64,000 nt of DNA from Euleptes europaea (Eukaryota > Chordata > Lepidosauria > Squamata > Sphaerodactylidae): positions 880,501 to 944,500 of the forward strand of contig NC_079332.1 of NCBI RefSeq assembly GCF_029931775.1, in the 5' to 3' direction. Below are positions 17,444-30,112 of this stretch, one piece after another (position 1 is the first letter of the stretch; every line of letters begins with the position of its first letter). A program made the translations under genes and the position numbers. The notes under the pieces are model-generated. The model was not told the DNA's origin. It ran no database searches and was given only the letters and a program-made list of their open reading frames with translations.

Positions 17444-18149
17444 CCTTCATGTTCAACGCCGCGTTTCGCTGCCTCTTGTCAACAGTTTCCCCAAGGTTTG
17501 CAAAGCCCTTTGATTAGTTGCGACCCGTCATTAACTTGCCCAAAGCTATTGCTTTTTTTTTGCTTTTTAAAATTATTGCGTGGAAGATTAAAATAGTCTC
17601 CTGTCATGCTGCAATGCAGGCCATCTCCTGGAACAGCCGGCTCCGCTCCCTTTGCATTGAGATGCTGCTGCCGTCGCCAGCTGTGGGGGAATGCCCCTCC
17701 TTGGGTCTGGCATATGGGAAGGGGAAAGGGGTTAAAGACAGGCAGAGGATCGTTACAATGCAGGGAAGCAGCACAGCGCCGTCTCTCAGCCCAGCCCCAC
17801 GGGCTGCCAGGCAGGAAAGGTGCATGGAAGCTTACTTGAGCCACCTCAGAGCAATCAGATTATCTTCCTGTAGTGGCCAGCCTGGCTCTTTATCTTGCTC
17901 GGATGGCTGGTTCTGGTTTGTGGCGTCTACGCCTGCTTTTTGTCCCCAACCCCACAGCGATTTCCTGGTCGCCTCCTCGCGTGGCATCCAGTCCCAGGGA
18001 ACAGCATTGTTTCCAGAAGGCCTCCCCCCAGAGTCTGTTAAAAAACCGGCCCTAGCCTCTAGCCCAAGAGCGCCCCAGCTACAGTGTTAAAAGAAGAGGT
18101 GACCCTCTCAGACACTCTGGGGCACACCTAGGAGTTCAGGGAGGCTTAT

Positions 18150-18308
18150 GTGGTTCTCTTCTACTTTATCCTCACACAACAGCTCTGTGAGGGAGGTTGG
18201 GCTGAGAAATAATGACTGGCCCAAGGGCACCCAGCGACTTTGGCTGAGAAAGGATTTGAACCCAGGTCTCCCCAGATCCTAGTCCAACACTTAAACCATG
18301 ACATGGCG
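18150..18308 (-). repeat. SINE-A, inverted
   Basis: It contains cctcacacaacagctctgtg, gactggcccaagggcaccc and aggatttgaacccaggtc, within the 3' UTR of the TEX2-like gene. Confidence 0.72.
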
Positions 18309-18780
18309 CCGGTTTTCCTAGGAGTGCACCAAATTGAAGGGGAGGGGCATGCTCATTGGCATTCGTCCAGTCCTTTTGATGGGTCTGGCATTTGAACTCA
18401 GCAAAAAACATGGATTTTTTTTTTGCAAAAGTCCGGTCTGGAAGCACAACCCGGACAGAGCTCTCCCACCCCCCTCTTGGCAAAAAGTGACGATGTCAAA
18501 CAACTTCTCACTTGGGCTGGTGCCGGTTGGGTTGACGGCTGGCTTCTGTCTCCCTTACCCATCTGCTGCTTGCGATATGTGTTCAAATATCCCACAGGAA
18601 GAGATGATTTTTTTTTTTTGATCGGGGAAGGGGGAAAAGAGCTGAAGAAATGAAGCGATACGTCAGAGACCAGCCTTGCGACAGGCCCTCGGTCGATGCT
18701 CCGTCCCAGGCCCCGATTATCCGGCTGCTGGATTACCTCGGCCAGCCCCGTCAAGGGCCTTGATCTGGCCGAGTCCCTCC

Positions 18781-21700
18781 TCAACACTGCTTCTCGCCGT
18801 CTCCCAGGCAGTCCTTCGGGGGTTCCTCCACAGGCATCTGGGACTCCAACCCGGAATGCATTAGAGGTAAGATGAGGTCGTCCATGTTTGGCATCACTAA
18901 AATTTTCTAGCGGGGAGAAAAAGAGTCAGGAGGGAAAGAGAGAGGATCGAGTTAAGAAGCCGCCGAGCTGGAAGGCCTCAAAGCTGGCATGGGCAGAAAA
19001 CTGGGCAGGCACCTGGAATTCATGCTGGAGTTTCTTCTCTATCCATTCGGTGACGTGGATGAAGGTGACCTCCCGCTCTCCCAGCTTCGGGCGGACCTTC
19101 AGGTCCAGCTGTGGGGGGATCCTAAAACTGTACCTGCAGAGGGAGGCAAGGGAAACTCTTTTGCTGACATCTCTCTGCAACGGGACGCCTTCCCGCAATA
19201 CGGCCGCCCCCTTCCCTATAGTAGATTTCTACCAGGTACAGACTGTTCCGAAATGAGTCTGCTCTGCCGTTCTGAGCTACTGCCCTTCTTCCTGGGTAGC
19301 CCCAAAGCGAACAGGTAGAGAACTAAAAGGGAAAGGAAGCAGGTGGAGACCGAGTCCTCTGCTGGATTCTGACTTCAGACTCTTGTTTCATGTGCTCCAG
19401 TCAGAGGTGAGGCTCGGAGCGCGTGAACGACAGGTGAGAAATTGTACAGGGAAGGCACGGGAGCAGAGCCCTCCCCTGATGGGATAGAGTAGGGTGCCTT
19501 GCCCTCTGGCACCACCCGGGCATTCCTCTGGAACCTGTCGCCAGTTGCATTCGGAGCACTTCAACAGCTAGACCACAGTCTGATCTAGCGGAGCCAGTAC
19601 TTCTGCCTCTCACCCCAGCCTCATGCCCACTGGCACCTTCACCAGCCCTGCTGCCCAAAGGTTGCGGGGGCTCTGCTCCCCTCTGCCCCTGGTCTCTTAC
19701 CAGACTCGGTCCGTCGAGGGGGGAGGGATGTTGACCGTCAAGGTGCCCGTCAGCTCCTGGACCTCCACAGTGAGCAGCAGCGGGGTGTTGGAGACCTCCT
19801 CGATCTTCTTCTTGATGAATTCGTTCTCAGTGGCCTTCTGGAAGTATTTGGACTTGGCGATCTTGTCCACCAGGCGCAGGATTTTCCGGCTCGTGCTGTT
19901 GCCGCCGCCATGGCTAAGAGAGAGGAGAATCGGGGGAGGGGGGGAGGGAGGTCAGTCTGGGCCCACAGAAATGGGGAAGAAGCTCCAGGCCCACTAAGCG
20001 TGAGCTGAACTACAGGCTGCGTGGGTAGTGGGATCCTGGCCTGGCCTCACTCGCCTTCCCCTTGTTTGGGTCAGGGGATTCCAGAAGAGGGGTTGGTTTC
20101 TTGCCTCCTCTACCCTCCCTTCTAGAAAAACTGATGCGTAGGACAGCAATGCCATTTTGACTTGCAGCGTGGCTGTGAGAAGGGCATCTTTTGCCACTCC
20201 AAAGCCCCATGTGGAGGGTATGTGTTTGTGTTTCCAGCCACGCAGAGGACGTTGGAGCACAGTGCTCAGACTCCACCCCTTACTATGTGGTTGCCCTAAA
20301 TTGCTTACCAGGGGTCTGGTTTTCCATGTGAATTATTTATTTCTTTAGATATTTCTACTCCACTTTTCTCCCCAATGCCAAGCCACAGTGGCTTACAACG
20401 TCGCTCTGCCCTCTCCCCTTTTGTCCTCACAACAACAGCCTTGTGAGGTATGTTAGGCTAAGAGAGAAAGAGTGGCCCAAGGTCACCCAGCGAGCTCCCA
20501 TGGCAGAAGTGGGGATTTGAACCTGGGCCTCCCAGATCCAAGTCTGATGCTCTAACCACCACACCACACTGGCTCTATCCATTAGAGGTCCTCAGGATGA
20601 CCCCTGCAGAACAACATCTCCTGGGGTCATGTGTAGAGAAGGAACGGCTATTAAACTAGTTTAAGTTGGGTTTACGGAGATGCTCTGTTTGTCTGAGAAA
20701 ATGCCACCCGTCTGGGCAGGCAGCAAGGGACCCCATCCCGTACCCTTCGCCTCCGGGGGGGATGTTCCTGTCTCCTGAGACTCCTGAAGGCTCTACGGTG
20801 GAAAGATCTTCTTCGTCAGAGGAGCCGGCGCTGGAAGACTCGGCATCGCTGTCGGCCAGTAGGACCAACCGGGGCTTGACGCTGCAAGGAAGGAGAGAAA
20901 AGCGAGGTAATCCCCCCCTCCTCAGCAAAGCAGTCCTCTGCAAAGGCTGAGATCTGCCGCAGCAGATGGCCACCTGCGTGAAACTTCACTACTTATTGCG
21001 GTCCTTCACCCTGGGATTAAAGAGGGCGACTATGTTCCCTATATACAGGAAGAGGCTGAGAAGGATTCCTTAGCAGTAGGGAATATACGTATCTTTGAGT
21101 CTCAAAAGCTGACACCCTGAAAATCTTGGTCTCTAGCGCTACCGGACTCGAACCAAGCTCTTGTACCGCAGACCAGCTCAGCCACCCTCTGCAACCAGAG
21201 AAGGTAAAGCCCCCAACCTGCAAAACCTGATCCTCCTTGCGGTTATATTATGGCCTCTTTCCTAAAATGAATAACGCTCCAGCTGTCGCATCTTCTGTTT
21301 TGACAAACAAGAATTATCTCAGACAGATGGCTCACCACAATCTGGGGGTAGGGGAGGCGCATTCCCCTCAGCCTTGTCTGGCTGGAATTCAACCTGGGCC
21401 CAGCTCTCTGGGCACGCAATTAATCCTTTTGCCCCTATTAGCCCAGTCGTTTAATCTGAAACGCTGCAACAGCAAATTGTGATTTCCCCCCTCAGGCTCC
21501 TGCAATTAAAAAGGTGTTGCTTATTAGAAACGCAGGACTGAGGCTGCTCAGACTGACACCTGGCAAGCAGGTGGGCAGGCCGTGGAAACAGCAGTGCAAA
21601 GTGTTCTCTGACATCTGCGCAAGCCAACAGAGATGCATAATTGGGAGGAGTCACAAGCATTTTGGAGGGCCGTAATCAGTGGTCAGTTGGGTTTCTGGTA

Positions 21701-24700
21701 TGCGGGGGAAGCTGTACCGGTTGGCTTTTAAGCACCTGCTAAATGCCAAAGGGAGGCAACTCAGCACACCTTTAGAAAAGGGTGTGATTCCTCGAGAGGG
21801 GCAGAGCAGCCTTACCCTTCCCCACCGGCATCTGCCTTCCCACTCTCCTCTGCCAGGGCTTCTTTGCCCAGCTTGCACAGGTTCATCTTTGTCTCCAGGG
21901 TCATCTGCAGGGATCCGCTGTAGGTCACTTCCATGTCTACCCAAAGCCCTGTGGAGCAAAGGGGGGCGGCGTTAGGATGGGTGGGTGCCAGACGGCTGCT
22001 GGGATGCCTTGGCCTGCGTCCCTGGGCCGGACATAGGGGGGGTTTGTGTCTCAACAAATGATATTACGTAGGGACTGGGGAAAGAAGGAGAGAGAAAGGG
22101 GGAATAGACATCTTTGGCTGCTTGGAACATATCAAGTCCCAGGTTCATAACATTCTCTGGTTGCAGAGCTGAAGGAGAGATGTGACGTTGCTCCTGATCA
22201 GGACCATCTGTGGTGGGCTCGGCAGACCTATGGTCTGTCTTGGTGTCAGGCAGCTTCCTCTGTGTTCAAAAAACATCCCAGCCACCACAAAGGGAAGTGC
22301 GGGAGAAGGGAGGGCACCTTGGCCATCTTCTGGGCATGGAGTAGGGGTCACTGGGTGTGTGTGTGTGGGGAAGGTAGTTGTGAATTTCCTGCATTGTGCA
22401 GGGGGTTGGACTAGATGACCCTGGTGGTCCCTTCCAACTCTATGATTCTATGAGTCTCGGGGCTCACCTCGATGGTCAACAGTTGGGCTGGAAACGCTGA
22501 TGATGTGTGGGATGGAGGTCCCCATGTCCAGTTCCGTGAGTGTGAGCTCATTCATAAAATAGGGCAGCTGGGTTGGAGCAAAAGGGGAGAGGAGGAGGAG
22601 GAAGAAGAAGAAAGCCATCCCTTACTAGAAACAAAAACAAGCAACGAGATCTGGGGCCAGCCCTGCACCGACTGTGGTGATGGAGGGACGCACAGGGCAA
22701 CCGGCATTTACGGGGGTGTTTCCTTTGCCTCTGGAGCTAACTGCCTGCCCAGAAATCTGGGGCTCAAACGGGGGCAGAGCTTTTCCAGACCCACCTGTGT
22801 TCTCAGAGACAACTTAAGGCAAGGACTAGGATGAGTGACATTAGCAATCAGAAGGTGGGATAAGGCCTCTGGATTGGCCAGGCCTGGTAGAAAGTCTCTT
22901 CTGTCCCAGCCTGGTCAACTGGAGCAGGACCTTCCTCGATCTGGGCACTGCCACTAATCCCCTTCTCTGTGCTCCTCTGAGCCTCTTCTCAGCAGCTCCT
23001 CTCTGGCCCCCTCTTTCTCCCCCACTCCGTTCCCCTTCAGATGAGGACTGAGCCCACCCCTCCAGCCTCCTCCCCCAATCCTCAGTGACAGCCTCCCTCC
23101 CCTTAAAAAATGTTACAACTTCCTATCCTGGCTCCATTTTAGGGGAGGTTCTGGGAGGCTGGGGCTCCCTCCTGGTCCACCCCGACACCAGGATCCAGCG
23201 TTCACCTGGCCCGACGGCACCAGTGAGAAAGGGCACTCCAGAGGGGGAAACGGGGCTGCGTCTCATTCTCACCTTGATCCGGCCCAGTTTCTTTTGAATC
23301 TTGTCTGAGACCTGGTCCGCCCAATATTTTTCCTGTAGGAAGTCCCAAAACATCCGTCCAAGCACGGCGTTGACCCACGCCGTCTGTGGTTCGCTGGGGG
23401 CATTCACATCTCCGAGACACTGAAATGAATAAATGGGAGAGAATCCTTAGTTGCCGTCGCTTATGGACTCCCGAAGCATGAGGACAATCACCCAAGGCAG
23501 AGAGGTAAGACCAACTGTCTACAAGATCCTAAATTGATTTGCTCCCACAAATTATCCTGGTCAAATGGTTTGAGGAGGGGAGCCATGTTGGTCTGCAGTA
23601 GAAGAGCTGGATTCAACACCAGCAAGAGTTTCTGCATAGAAGCTTTCGAGAGTCAAAGGGAGGTGAAGGGAGCTTTGACTCCCAAAAGCTTGAAACCCCC
23701 CCAAAAAATCTTGTTGGCCTCTAAGATGGGGAGGGGCCGTGGCTCAGTTCTCCTGGTCAAATATTGATAGTTGGTTCTCACCCTTCAGCCCTTGGGTGAT
23801 GGCCAAATATTCGCTACCTGTATTTGACACAGCTGCTGCTGTTTGATTTTCAGTACTTTAATGATTGTCAGTTCCACGTGGCATTTAGTATTTGATGGTA
23901 TGTGGTTTGTTTAGCATGTGGCAACTGTCAGCAGGTACTTTCTAAAACACTTGGTGGGTGCCAGGAAGGGTGTCTGTGGGTGCCCTGGCACCCACAGGCA
24001 CCATGTTGAGGACCCCTGCTCTCAAGCAACTTTTGGAAGCCTTTCGGGGTTCCTGGCCATCTGGCTGGTTCCTCACCTTTTTGGGAGTCAGGCTGCCAGC
24101 CATACCGGGGCAGGGACTCTCGGGAGAGCTGGAGCTGTTTGCCGTTGGCACGATCCGGGACATGTACGTGTTGTAATCCAGCAGCAGCTTCTCCCACACG
24201 TTCCCGACCAGATCCTTGGGCTTGACCAGAGAAGGGAGGTCTTCCGTACTTCCCCGGCTGCTGCTGTTGCTGTGCGTCCCTCTCCCTGATGGGCTGAGCT
24301 GGTTAACCCCTGCAGCAGAGAGAAAAGGGGAGCGGGAAGTGGGAGGCACAGGAGTAAGAAGGGTTTTCCATATTCGGCAAATGTAGCAACGCCAGCTGGG
24401 CTTGGAATTTGGCTGCCTGAAAACATCGTCTTCATTTAAAAACAATTGGAATGCTCTGTACAGTTGGGAAGGGATAAAAACTTAAAGTTGGAGGATCTTC
24501 TTGAGGATTTGAATTTGTTAATCAAATAATTGCTGTGCGTACAGGGGGTGAAATCCAGGGTGGGCCTAGCCTACCTGGCTGTGACTATCTTGGGGTCTCA
24601 TTTACCCTTGAACTAGTGTTAGAATAACAGAAGCCATGGCAGATGGATACCAGTGACCTGCTATTACCTGTTGGCCCCTACCTCTTTCTTGCATGCATGG

Positions 24701-27700
24701 TTCTGATCTATTTCGATCTTTATAGGTCTCCTCTGAAGAACTGGAAGGATTTCTGTTCCTAGCGTCCTGTGTTTAAAATGCAGCTAGAAATAGACAGAAT
24801 TTTGCTAGTTTGCATGATGAAATTAACAAAAGAATCTCATGGGAATGCTGCCTCTTTAGCATTGGAGAGTAGACAGCCCAGGACGTGGAGGGAGTCATGG
24901 AGCTGTGGAAGAAGGGAAGGATTTAGTCCAACCCCTGTGGTCCACCGAATGGACTATTTCAAAATGTTTATCCCCTAAACAAGATAATACTACCCCCCCT
25001 ATTAAAGTGGCGCTTGGCACCTCTCTTCCTTTACCTGCCCGGGTTTCACTTTGACTGGCATTGTGCAGCTTGGAGCAGTCAGCCCGGGAGGCCCTCATGA
25101 GATGCTGAAACCATTCTTCCTTCTCCCTTCCCGTTCTGCCAAAGAGGTAAAGAGTCCTTTCCCGGGGGTCAGCTGGGGGCTTCAGAAGGGTCTCCTGGCT
25201 GGGAGGCTGCTGCTTCTTAGCACTCTTCTCTTTTGGGTGGTCCACATTGTGCTCGGCCGACCCCTTGCTGCCCAGGTCATCTTGCTCCGGCAAGAGAATG
25301 CAGATGGGGTATTTCTTGTTCCACAGTCTCTTCCGAGCCAGCCCAGGTGGAAAGAGGAAGACCTGGAATACCAATGGGAGATGTCAAGCCCCACCAGTTG
25401 CGGGCTGCGTGCATGGATGGTTCCTGGGGGAGGAACTGGGAACAGCTAGATTTGGGATTCCAGGACAGCTTGAAAGCCAAACGTCAAATGTCCTGCAGGT
25501 GTGAAAAGAACCTTATGGCATCTTAAGGATGAATGGAGTTTTTGTTACAGGCCTTTTTGCAGAGCGCATTTCAGCGGCTAGAGCACATATACCGCAATGA
25601 ATTGAGGTGCCGCAAGGTTCTCTTGTTGCAAAATAGCAATGCTAAATTGTTAAATGACAACATTAAATTGTTAAGGTGCCTCAAGATTCTCTTGTTGCAA
25701 AACAACAACACTAAACTAGATACGGACACTCCTAGGGAATTAAGTAACTTGAGAGTTCATTTTGTTGAGTTTCCAGACCTTGTATCTGCAAAAAGAAAAG
25801 TCTGAAAATCTGAAGGCAAAAATTCTACAGGATTATGAACCTGGAGTGATTGTTTAAGAACCTTCCCTGGAGGTTTTTAAGCAGAGGCTAGATGGCCATC
25901 TGTCAGCAATGCTGATTCTATGACCTTGGGCAGTTCATGGGAGGGAGGGCATCTTGGCCATCTTCTGGGCATGGAGTAGGGGGTCACTGGGGGTGTGGGG
26001 GTAGGTAGTTGTGAATTTCCTTCATTGTGCAGGGGGTTGGACTAGATGACCCTGGTGGTCCCTTCCAACTCTATGATTCTATTCTCTATGAACCTTTGTG
26101 TTCTGACTTACACACTTCTTGCATCTGTATACTGAGATCTGCCCTACTGAAGACTTAAGGCCGCCGTATCTCTCTCTCAGTGAGAACAGTGTAGAATGGA
26201 GAGCAAACGGACTGCCGTTTTGGCCTCTGCATATGCAAACGTAATTCTTGGAGCTGGCCGAGCATTGAGAAGAAGTCAAGCATTGCTGAAGCCGTTTGTC
26301 CACCCGAGCCTTACCTTTGCGCCATGCAGATCATAACGGTGGTGACTCACAAAAGCCACCTCTGAGATCTCTTCCTCAAAGGTCGCCCGCCGGGGGATAT
26401 TGTTTTTGGGATAGGAGAGCTTCACGGAGGAATCTTCCAAGGTCACAAACACAGAATGGGTCATAGATGGGTGATAGATCTCAGGATCGTAGAAGTACAT
26501 TTCATTCATCCATCCCTGGAAAGAAACGCATCGGCTTTGTGTGGGAGAGTTACCAGCTACATGTCATGTATAATTTGCAGTAGAGAGAGGGGCTTTCTAG
26601 GTAAATGCCTTGAGGAAGTTTGTCTGAGAAGGTTTTGATATTTGCTAAAAGAAACTGGAACATCGCTTGTGGGTTAGTTCGCAAGGAAAGTAATTTTGCT
26701 ATCATTCTTCCTATATCAGTGAGCGATTGTACAAGGGACTGAAGTAACAACTGTATCAGGAATATTGGAAATATTCCTGGGCCATTGTTACAGACCTCCT
26801 TGTCTCCAGGGGCCCTTCAAGTTGTATATCATCATCATGCAAAGCACCCCGTTTCCCTACATTTCCTAAAACCATTATCATGTGTCATTAGGAAGGTTGT
26901 AAGCAGATCATTTAAAAAGAGAGAATAGAAATCCAGATGTTTGCAAGCAAATAAAAGTGCAGGCCTTCTGCTTTAGACTTTGGCCTCTGAACAATTTCAG
27001 AGGTAGATTGGCTGCGGCATCTCTTACCTTAAGTGTGGAGTCTGAATGGGATAAAGATAGAGCAGGTACACTGCTTTAAATACCTGGGTGTGGTCTTTCA
27101 GGCAACAGGATTAAGGAATTCTCACATAGCCCATGTCTCCGCCAATGCCCAAAAAAGTGCCGCGGCTATATTAAAAATTTTCTGGACAAAGGGAGGACGC
27201 TCGGTAACAGCTGCTGTTAAGTTATATAAAGCCAAAACCCTTTCCCAAATGTTATATGGGGGGCCGCTTATTAACACAGCAAATTACTCCAGGTTGGAGA
27301 AAATCCAATCCAAATTCCTGAGGGCTGTACTACAAGTCCCTCCCAGTGTATCTAATGCTGCAATTCGAATGGAGACAGGGGAAGTAACGATTGAAGCAAG
27401 GATGTGGATTGTCTCGATCTCCTATTGGCTCAAAATAGCTTCACGTCCCAAAGGACTTGGTAACTTAATTTTATATGACACTTTTGTTTCCCCCTGGTTG
27501 AAAAATCTGATGAAAAAACTAGGCTACTATGGTCTCTCACAATATCTGCTCCTATCAATGGACTATCCACAGGCCAGAGCCCTGATCAGGCAAAGAGTTC
27601 TGGACGTGGAAAGGCAGCATGACCTAAGCAGAATCAAAAACATGTGCTACAATTGCAGCACTCTTACCAACGTGGTCCCGATGTCTTACCTTTCCCACTT

Positions 27701-29603
27701 AGATAGCCCAGAATACAGGAGGGCTTTCACCCTGATGCGTTGTAGCGCACTCCCTTCAGCCGTCTTGGAAGGGAGATACAAAAAGATACCATATGCAGGA
27801 CGATTATGCCCCTGCTCTGATGGGAGTATTGAGACCCTCGAGCACGTTGTGTTTGAATGCAAAATCTACAACAAGATACGAGAAGCCATTCTTTCTGTAT
27901 TATCGGACCTCCCAGGGCGATCCAGAACCTTTAGTCTTTTTAACATGCTCTCAGACAAAGATATGGAGATAACTTTTAAAGTGGCCAAATTTGGGTGGCA
28001 AGCAATGAGGACCAGGCGTGCATGGGTTGAACTTAATGGTTGAGCGATTTTATATTTATATTTATACTAATTTTAAACATGTAATATTTTTAATTAAGCG
28101 CTTAACGGCTTTTATGAGTGAGAGATTGTAAGATGGTATAGGGGTTCACACTTGATGCACTTTTATATGTGTTATGTTATGTATGTATATCTGGTATGTT
28201 TTTATGCTGGTCTTGGACTGTATTAAACTCTCTTTGTACCTTAAGTGTGTTGGGTTCTTGGGGGTGCTGATTCAGCATCTCCGACGGAATCTTGTCCCAA
28301 GGGGGGCGTGTTTTCCTCCGAGAGAGGGGACGCTTTGGCACCAAGAGTAGGATGATCAGGAAACCCAACATGAACCCGCAGGCCAAGCCGAGGAAGAGGC
28401 CGGAGACGTAGGGGGGTAGAGGCAGGACAAAGTAGTTGTAGGCCAACAGGGCGATGCAGGCAAGGGCTTTGCATGGCACTGTGCTGCCTGGCTGGGCAGG
28501 GTACAAGACCTCCAGAGGCCTGATCGTCCGCACTTCATCCTCCCCGGTCCCTTTGTCCTGAGCCACCTCCACCACCTGGATGACGTCGCCATAGGAGCAG
28601 ATTTCGTACTGGCAGTTCGAGGAAGGCCCCCATTTCTGTTCCAAGGGCAAACGTTCCTCCGCTTGACTCCTTCGGCAGGACTGACCCAGCATGGCTCCAT
28701 GCTGATAGCTGGGGCCCTCGCTCTTGGCATCCAATGTGGAGGGATCTCTGCGGAGGCTGGGAGGAGCCTCGTGGTCATGGTTGCCAGAATTGGCGGACTT
28801 CTGTTTTGCAGAAATGTTATTCTCGTCCCCTATGATTTTGCTGAGCCTACTGAGTGGTTCCTGCATGGCCTCTGAGAACCGCCTTTTGGTGTCCTCGAAC
28901 TTGGCTTCCTGGGCCTTGAAGAAGCTGCCTTTGCTCTCCAAGGGGGACGTGCTGGGCGAAGAAGGGGCCGTCCTGGAGTCCCCATTTTTGCTCTTGGGTA
29001 GGGTGATCTGATGCCACCGGTGGACGTTGAGCTTGGAGTCCGACTTGGATTGCGTCACCTCGGGCTCCAGGCGGGAGATCTCCGTGGAAATGGATTTGAC
29101 CAAGCTCAGCAGCGGCTGGGGCTTGAGGGAGGAGGAGCTGTCTTGGGATTCGATCTCGGTTGAGAGGGACTTCACTAAGTTGATGAGTGGTTTTGGGCCT
29201 TGCGGGTTGATGAGCTTAGCCGATCTCTGCGGGAAACTAGGAGAGGTGGAAAGGGGAGCAGCGAGCAAGAAATCGGACTCCGGAGGAGGAGACGGAAGAG
29301 GGAGTGGCACTTGGAGGATGGACCCCGCGTGATGGGCTTCCTCTTGTCTTGTATCTTCGCACAGGGAGAAGGTTTCGGGTGGATCAGCGGCGGCTTCTTC
29401 CTCATCGTTATCCAAGGGAAAGATCAGTTCACTCCCATCCACGCCTTCCCAGTCCTCTCCTTTTTGGGTGGAAGCCAACTTTTGGGAGCCAAAAGGAACA
29501 CCCCCCTGCTGGGAGCCCGCTTGAGAGGAAGGCTTTGCTGCAGAAGGGCTCAGTGCTGTTCGAGAACCGTCAGCCATGTTTCACATCCTCGCCGACGTTG
29601 AAC
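18781..29603 (-). CDS. TEX2-like ER lipid-transfer protein (SMP domain)
   Basis: TEX2 proteins are ER-anchored and carry an SMP lipid-transfer module working at membrane contact sites (yeast relative Nvj2). Coding exons in minus order: 28240-29577, 26315-26515, 25035-25362, 24077-24309, 23273-23419, 22468-22567, 21816-21948, 20744-20881, 19701-19913, 19013-19133, 18781-18906 (TGA 18781-18783); all phases agree, giving about 1025 residues versus about 1127 in human TEX2. Residues 1-360 are acidic/serine-rich; two hydrophobic segments lie near 370-412; a PH-like part has GWMNEMY and RKRLWNKKYPIC; YLFGRTGREKEEW follows; the SMP part has AWVNAVLGRMFWDFL, LPYFMNELTLTELDMG, TLETKMNL, LADSDAESSSAGSS, FIKKKIEEVSNTP and RPKLGEREVTF. 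The 5' exon starts at 29603 after an acceptor, so a noncoding exon lies upstream. Its place between RPL3L and MSRB1 suggests a TEX2 paralogue rather than TEX2. A LINE sits at the first donor. Confidence 0.9.
20335..20578 (-). repeat. SINE-A, inverted, full length
   Basis: It runs from cacttttctccccaatgcc through cctcacaacaacagccttg, gatttgaacctgggcctcc and gctctaaccaccacaccaca to ctggctc. Confidence 0.85.
21085..21190 (-). repeat. Half of the palindromic element
   Basis: It contains gagtctcaaaagctgacac, ttggtctctagcgctaccgg and cttgtaccgcagaccagctc, one arm of the element seen whole at 42905-43105. Confidence 0.6.
22290..22455 (+). repeat. CR1 3' end
   Basis: It runs from gggcaccttggccatcttc to ccaactctatgattctatga, with a short GT run, and ends about 15 bases from the splice donor of the TEX2-like exon at 22468. 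Confidence 0.85.
23567..23750 (+). mobile_element. 184-bp chimera: palindromic element plus SINE-B head, 12-bp TSD
   Basis: The insert is flanked by tcctggtcaaat at 23555-23566 and 23751-23762, an exact duplication. It contains the palindromic element (agccatgttggtctgcag ... cttgttggcctctaa) joined to the first bases of SINE-B (ggggaggggccgtggctcag). The same junction exists at 11065-11090, so the two parts appear to move as one unit. Confidence 0.8.
25860..26090 (+). repeat. CR1 3' end
   Basis: It runs from accttccctggaggtttttaag through gtcagcaatgctgattctatg to ccaactctatgattctat. Confidence 0.85.
27038..28236 (+). mobile_element. 5'-truncated non-LTR retrotransposon at a splice donor, 13-bp TSD
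   Basis: An open frame (about 27040-28043, some 335 residues) covers the end of a LINE protein: FKYLGVVFQATG of the reverse transcriptase thumb region, then a zinc-knuckle-like CPC-X9-H-X4-C motif (CSDGS...LEHVVFEC). It has no internal stop. Exact copies of taccttaagtgtg at 27025-27037 and 28237-28249 are the TSD. The clade is not certain: it is not Bov-B, L1 or CR1, and resembles Vingi/I-like or R4-like elements. It lies antisense to the TEX2-like gene and exactly at its first coding exon's 3' border. Confidence 0.85.
29581..29586 (-). promoter_or_regulatory. Start-stop uORF before the TEX2-like ATG
   Basis: On the minus strand the leader reads gaggATGTGAaacATGG: an ATG directly followed by TGA, three bases before the main start. 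Such minimal uORFs can reduce or gate translation. That the main ATG (29575-29577) is used rests on the long frame behind it. Confidence 0.6.
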
Positions 29604-29949
29604 CTGCAAAGTAGGGGGACAGGTGCACATTCAGAGAGGGGCCCATCTCCAGATGGAACCCTGGAGTTTTGCCCACTGCCCTGTCTGAGAATAACCAAAG
29701 GTGCCTGCGGAGTCAAAAGGTTGGGGACCCCAACCTACACTGCCTATTTATATTTGTTTATTCCAGTTTTAACTGCCTTGACTTCCACGCCTCAATGAAT
29801 CCTAGGAGTTGTAGTTTGGGGAAGGTGCTGAGAACGTTCTACAAAAGATCCCGTAAGATCCTCCTGTCAGAATGACAGGGTTCTGGGGCAATGGGATGGC
29901 TCGGAAACCAGTTGAAGTCTCTGGCTGCTGGAGGTCCCACAAATGCTCC

Positions 29950-30112
29950 TCCAGGGGGAAGGCTTTGGCTCGGTGGTAGAACATCTGCTTGGCACGCAGA
30001 AAGTCTCATGTTCAAACCCCGCTATCTCCTGAAGACCCTGGATAGCAGCAGCTGATAGGGCAATACTGACCTTGGTAGACCCCTGGTCTTTCAGTATAAT
30101 GTAGCCTCACAT
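29950..30112 (+). repeat. SINE-B, short copy
   Basis: It contains ggctcggtggtagaacatctg, gcttggcacgcagaaagtc and the body cttggtagaccc, ttcagtataatgtagcctc. Confidence 0.75.

Noticed and set aside
29304-29798. 164-codon plus-strand frame over the TEX2-like first exon
   Set aside because: It is antisense to the clear TEX2-like coding exon and has no recognisable content of its own.
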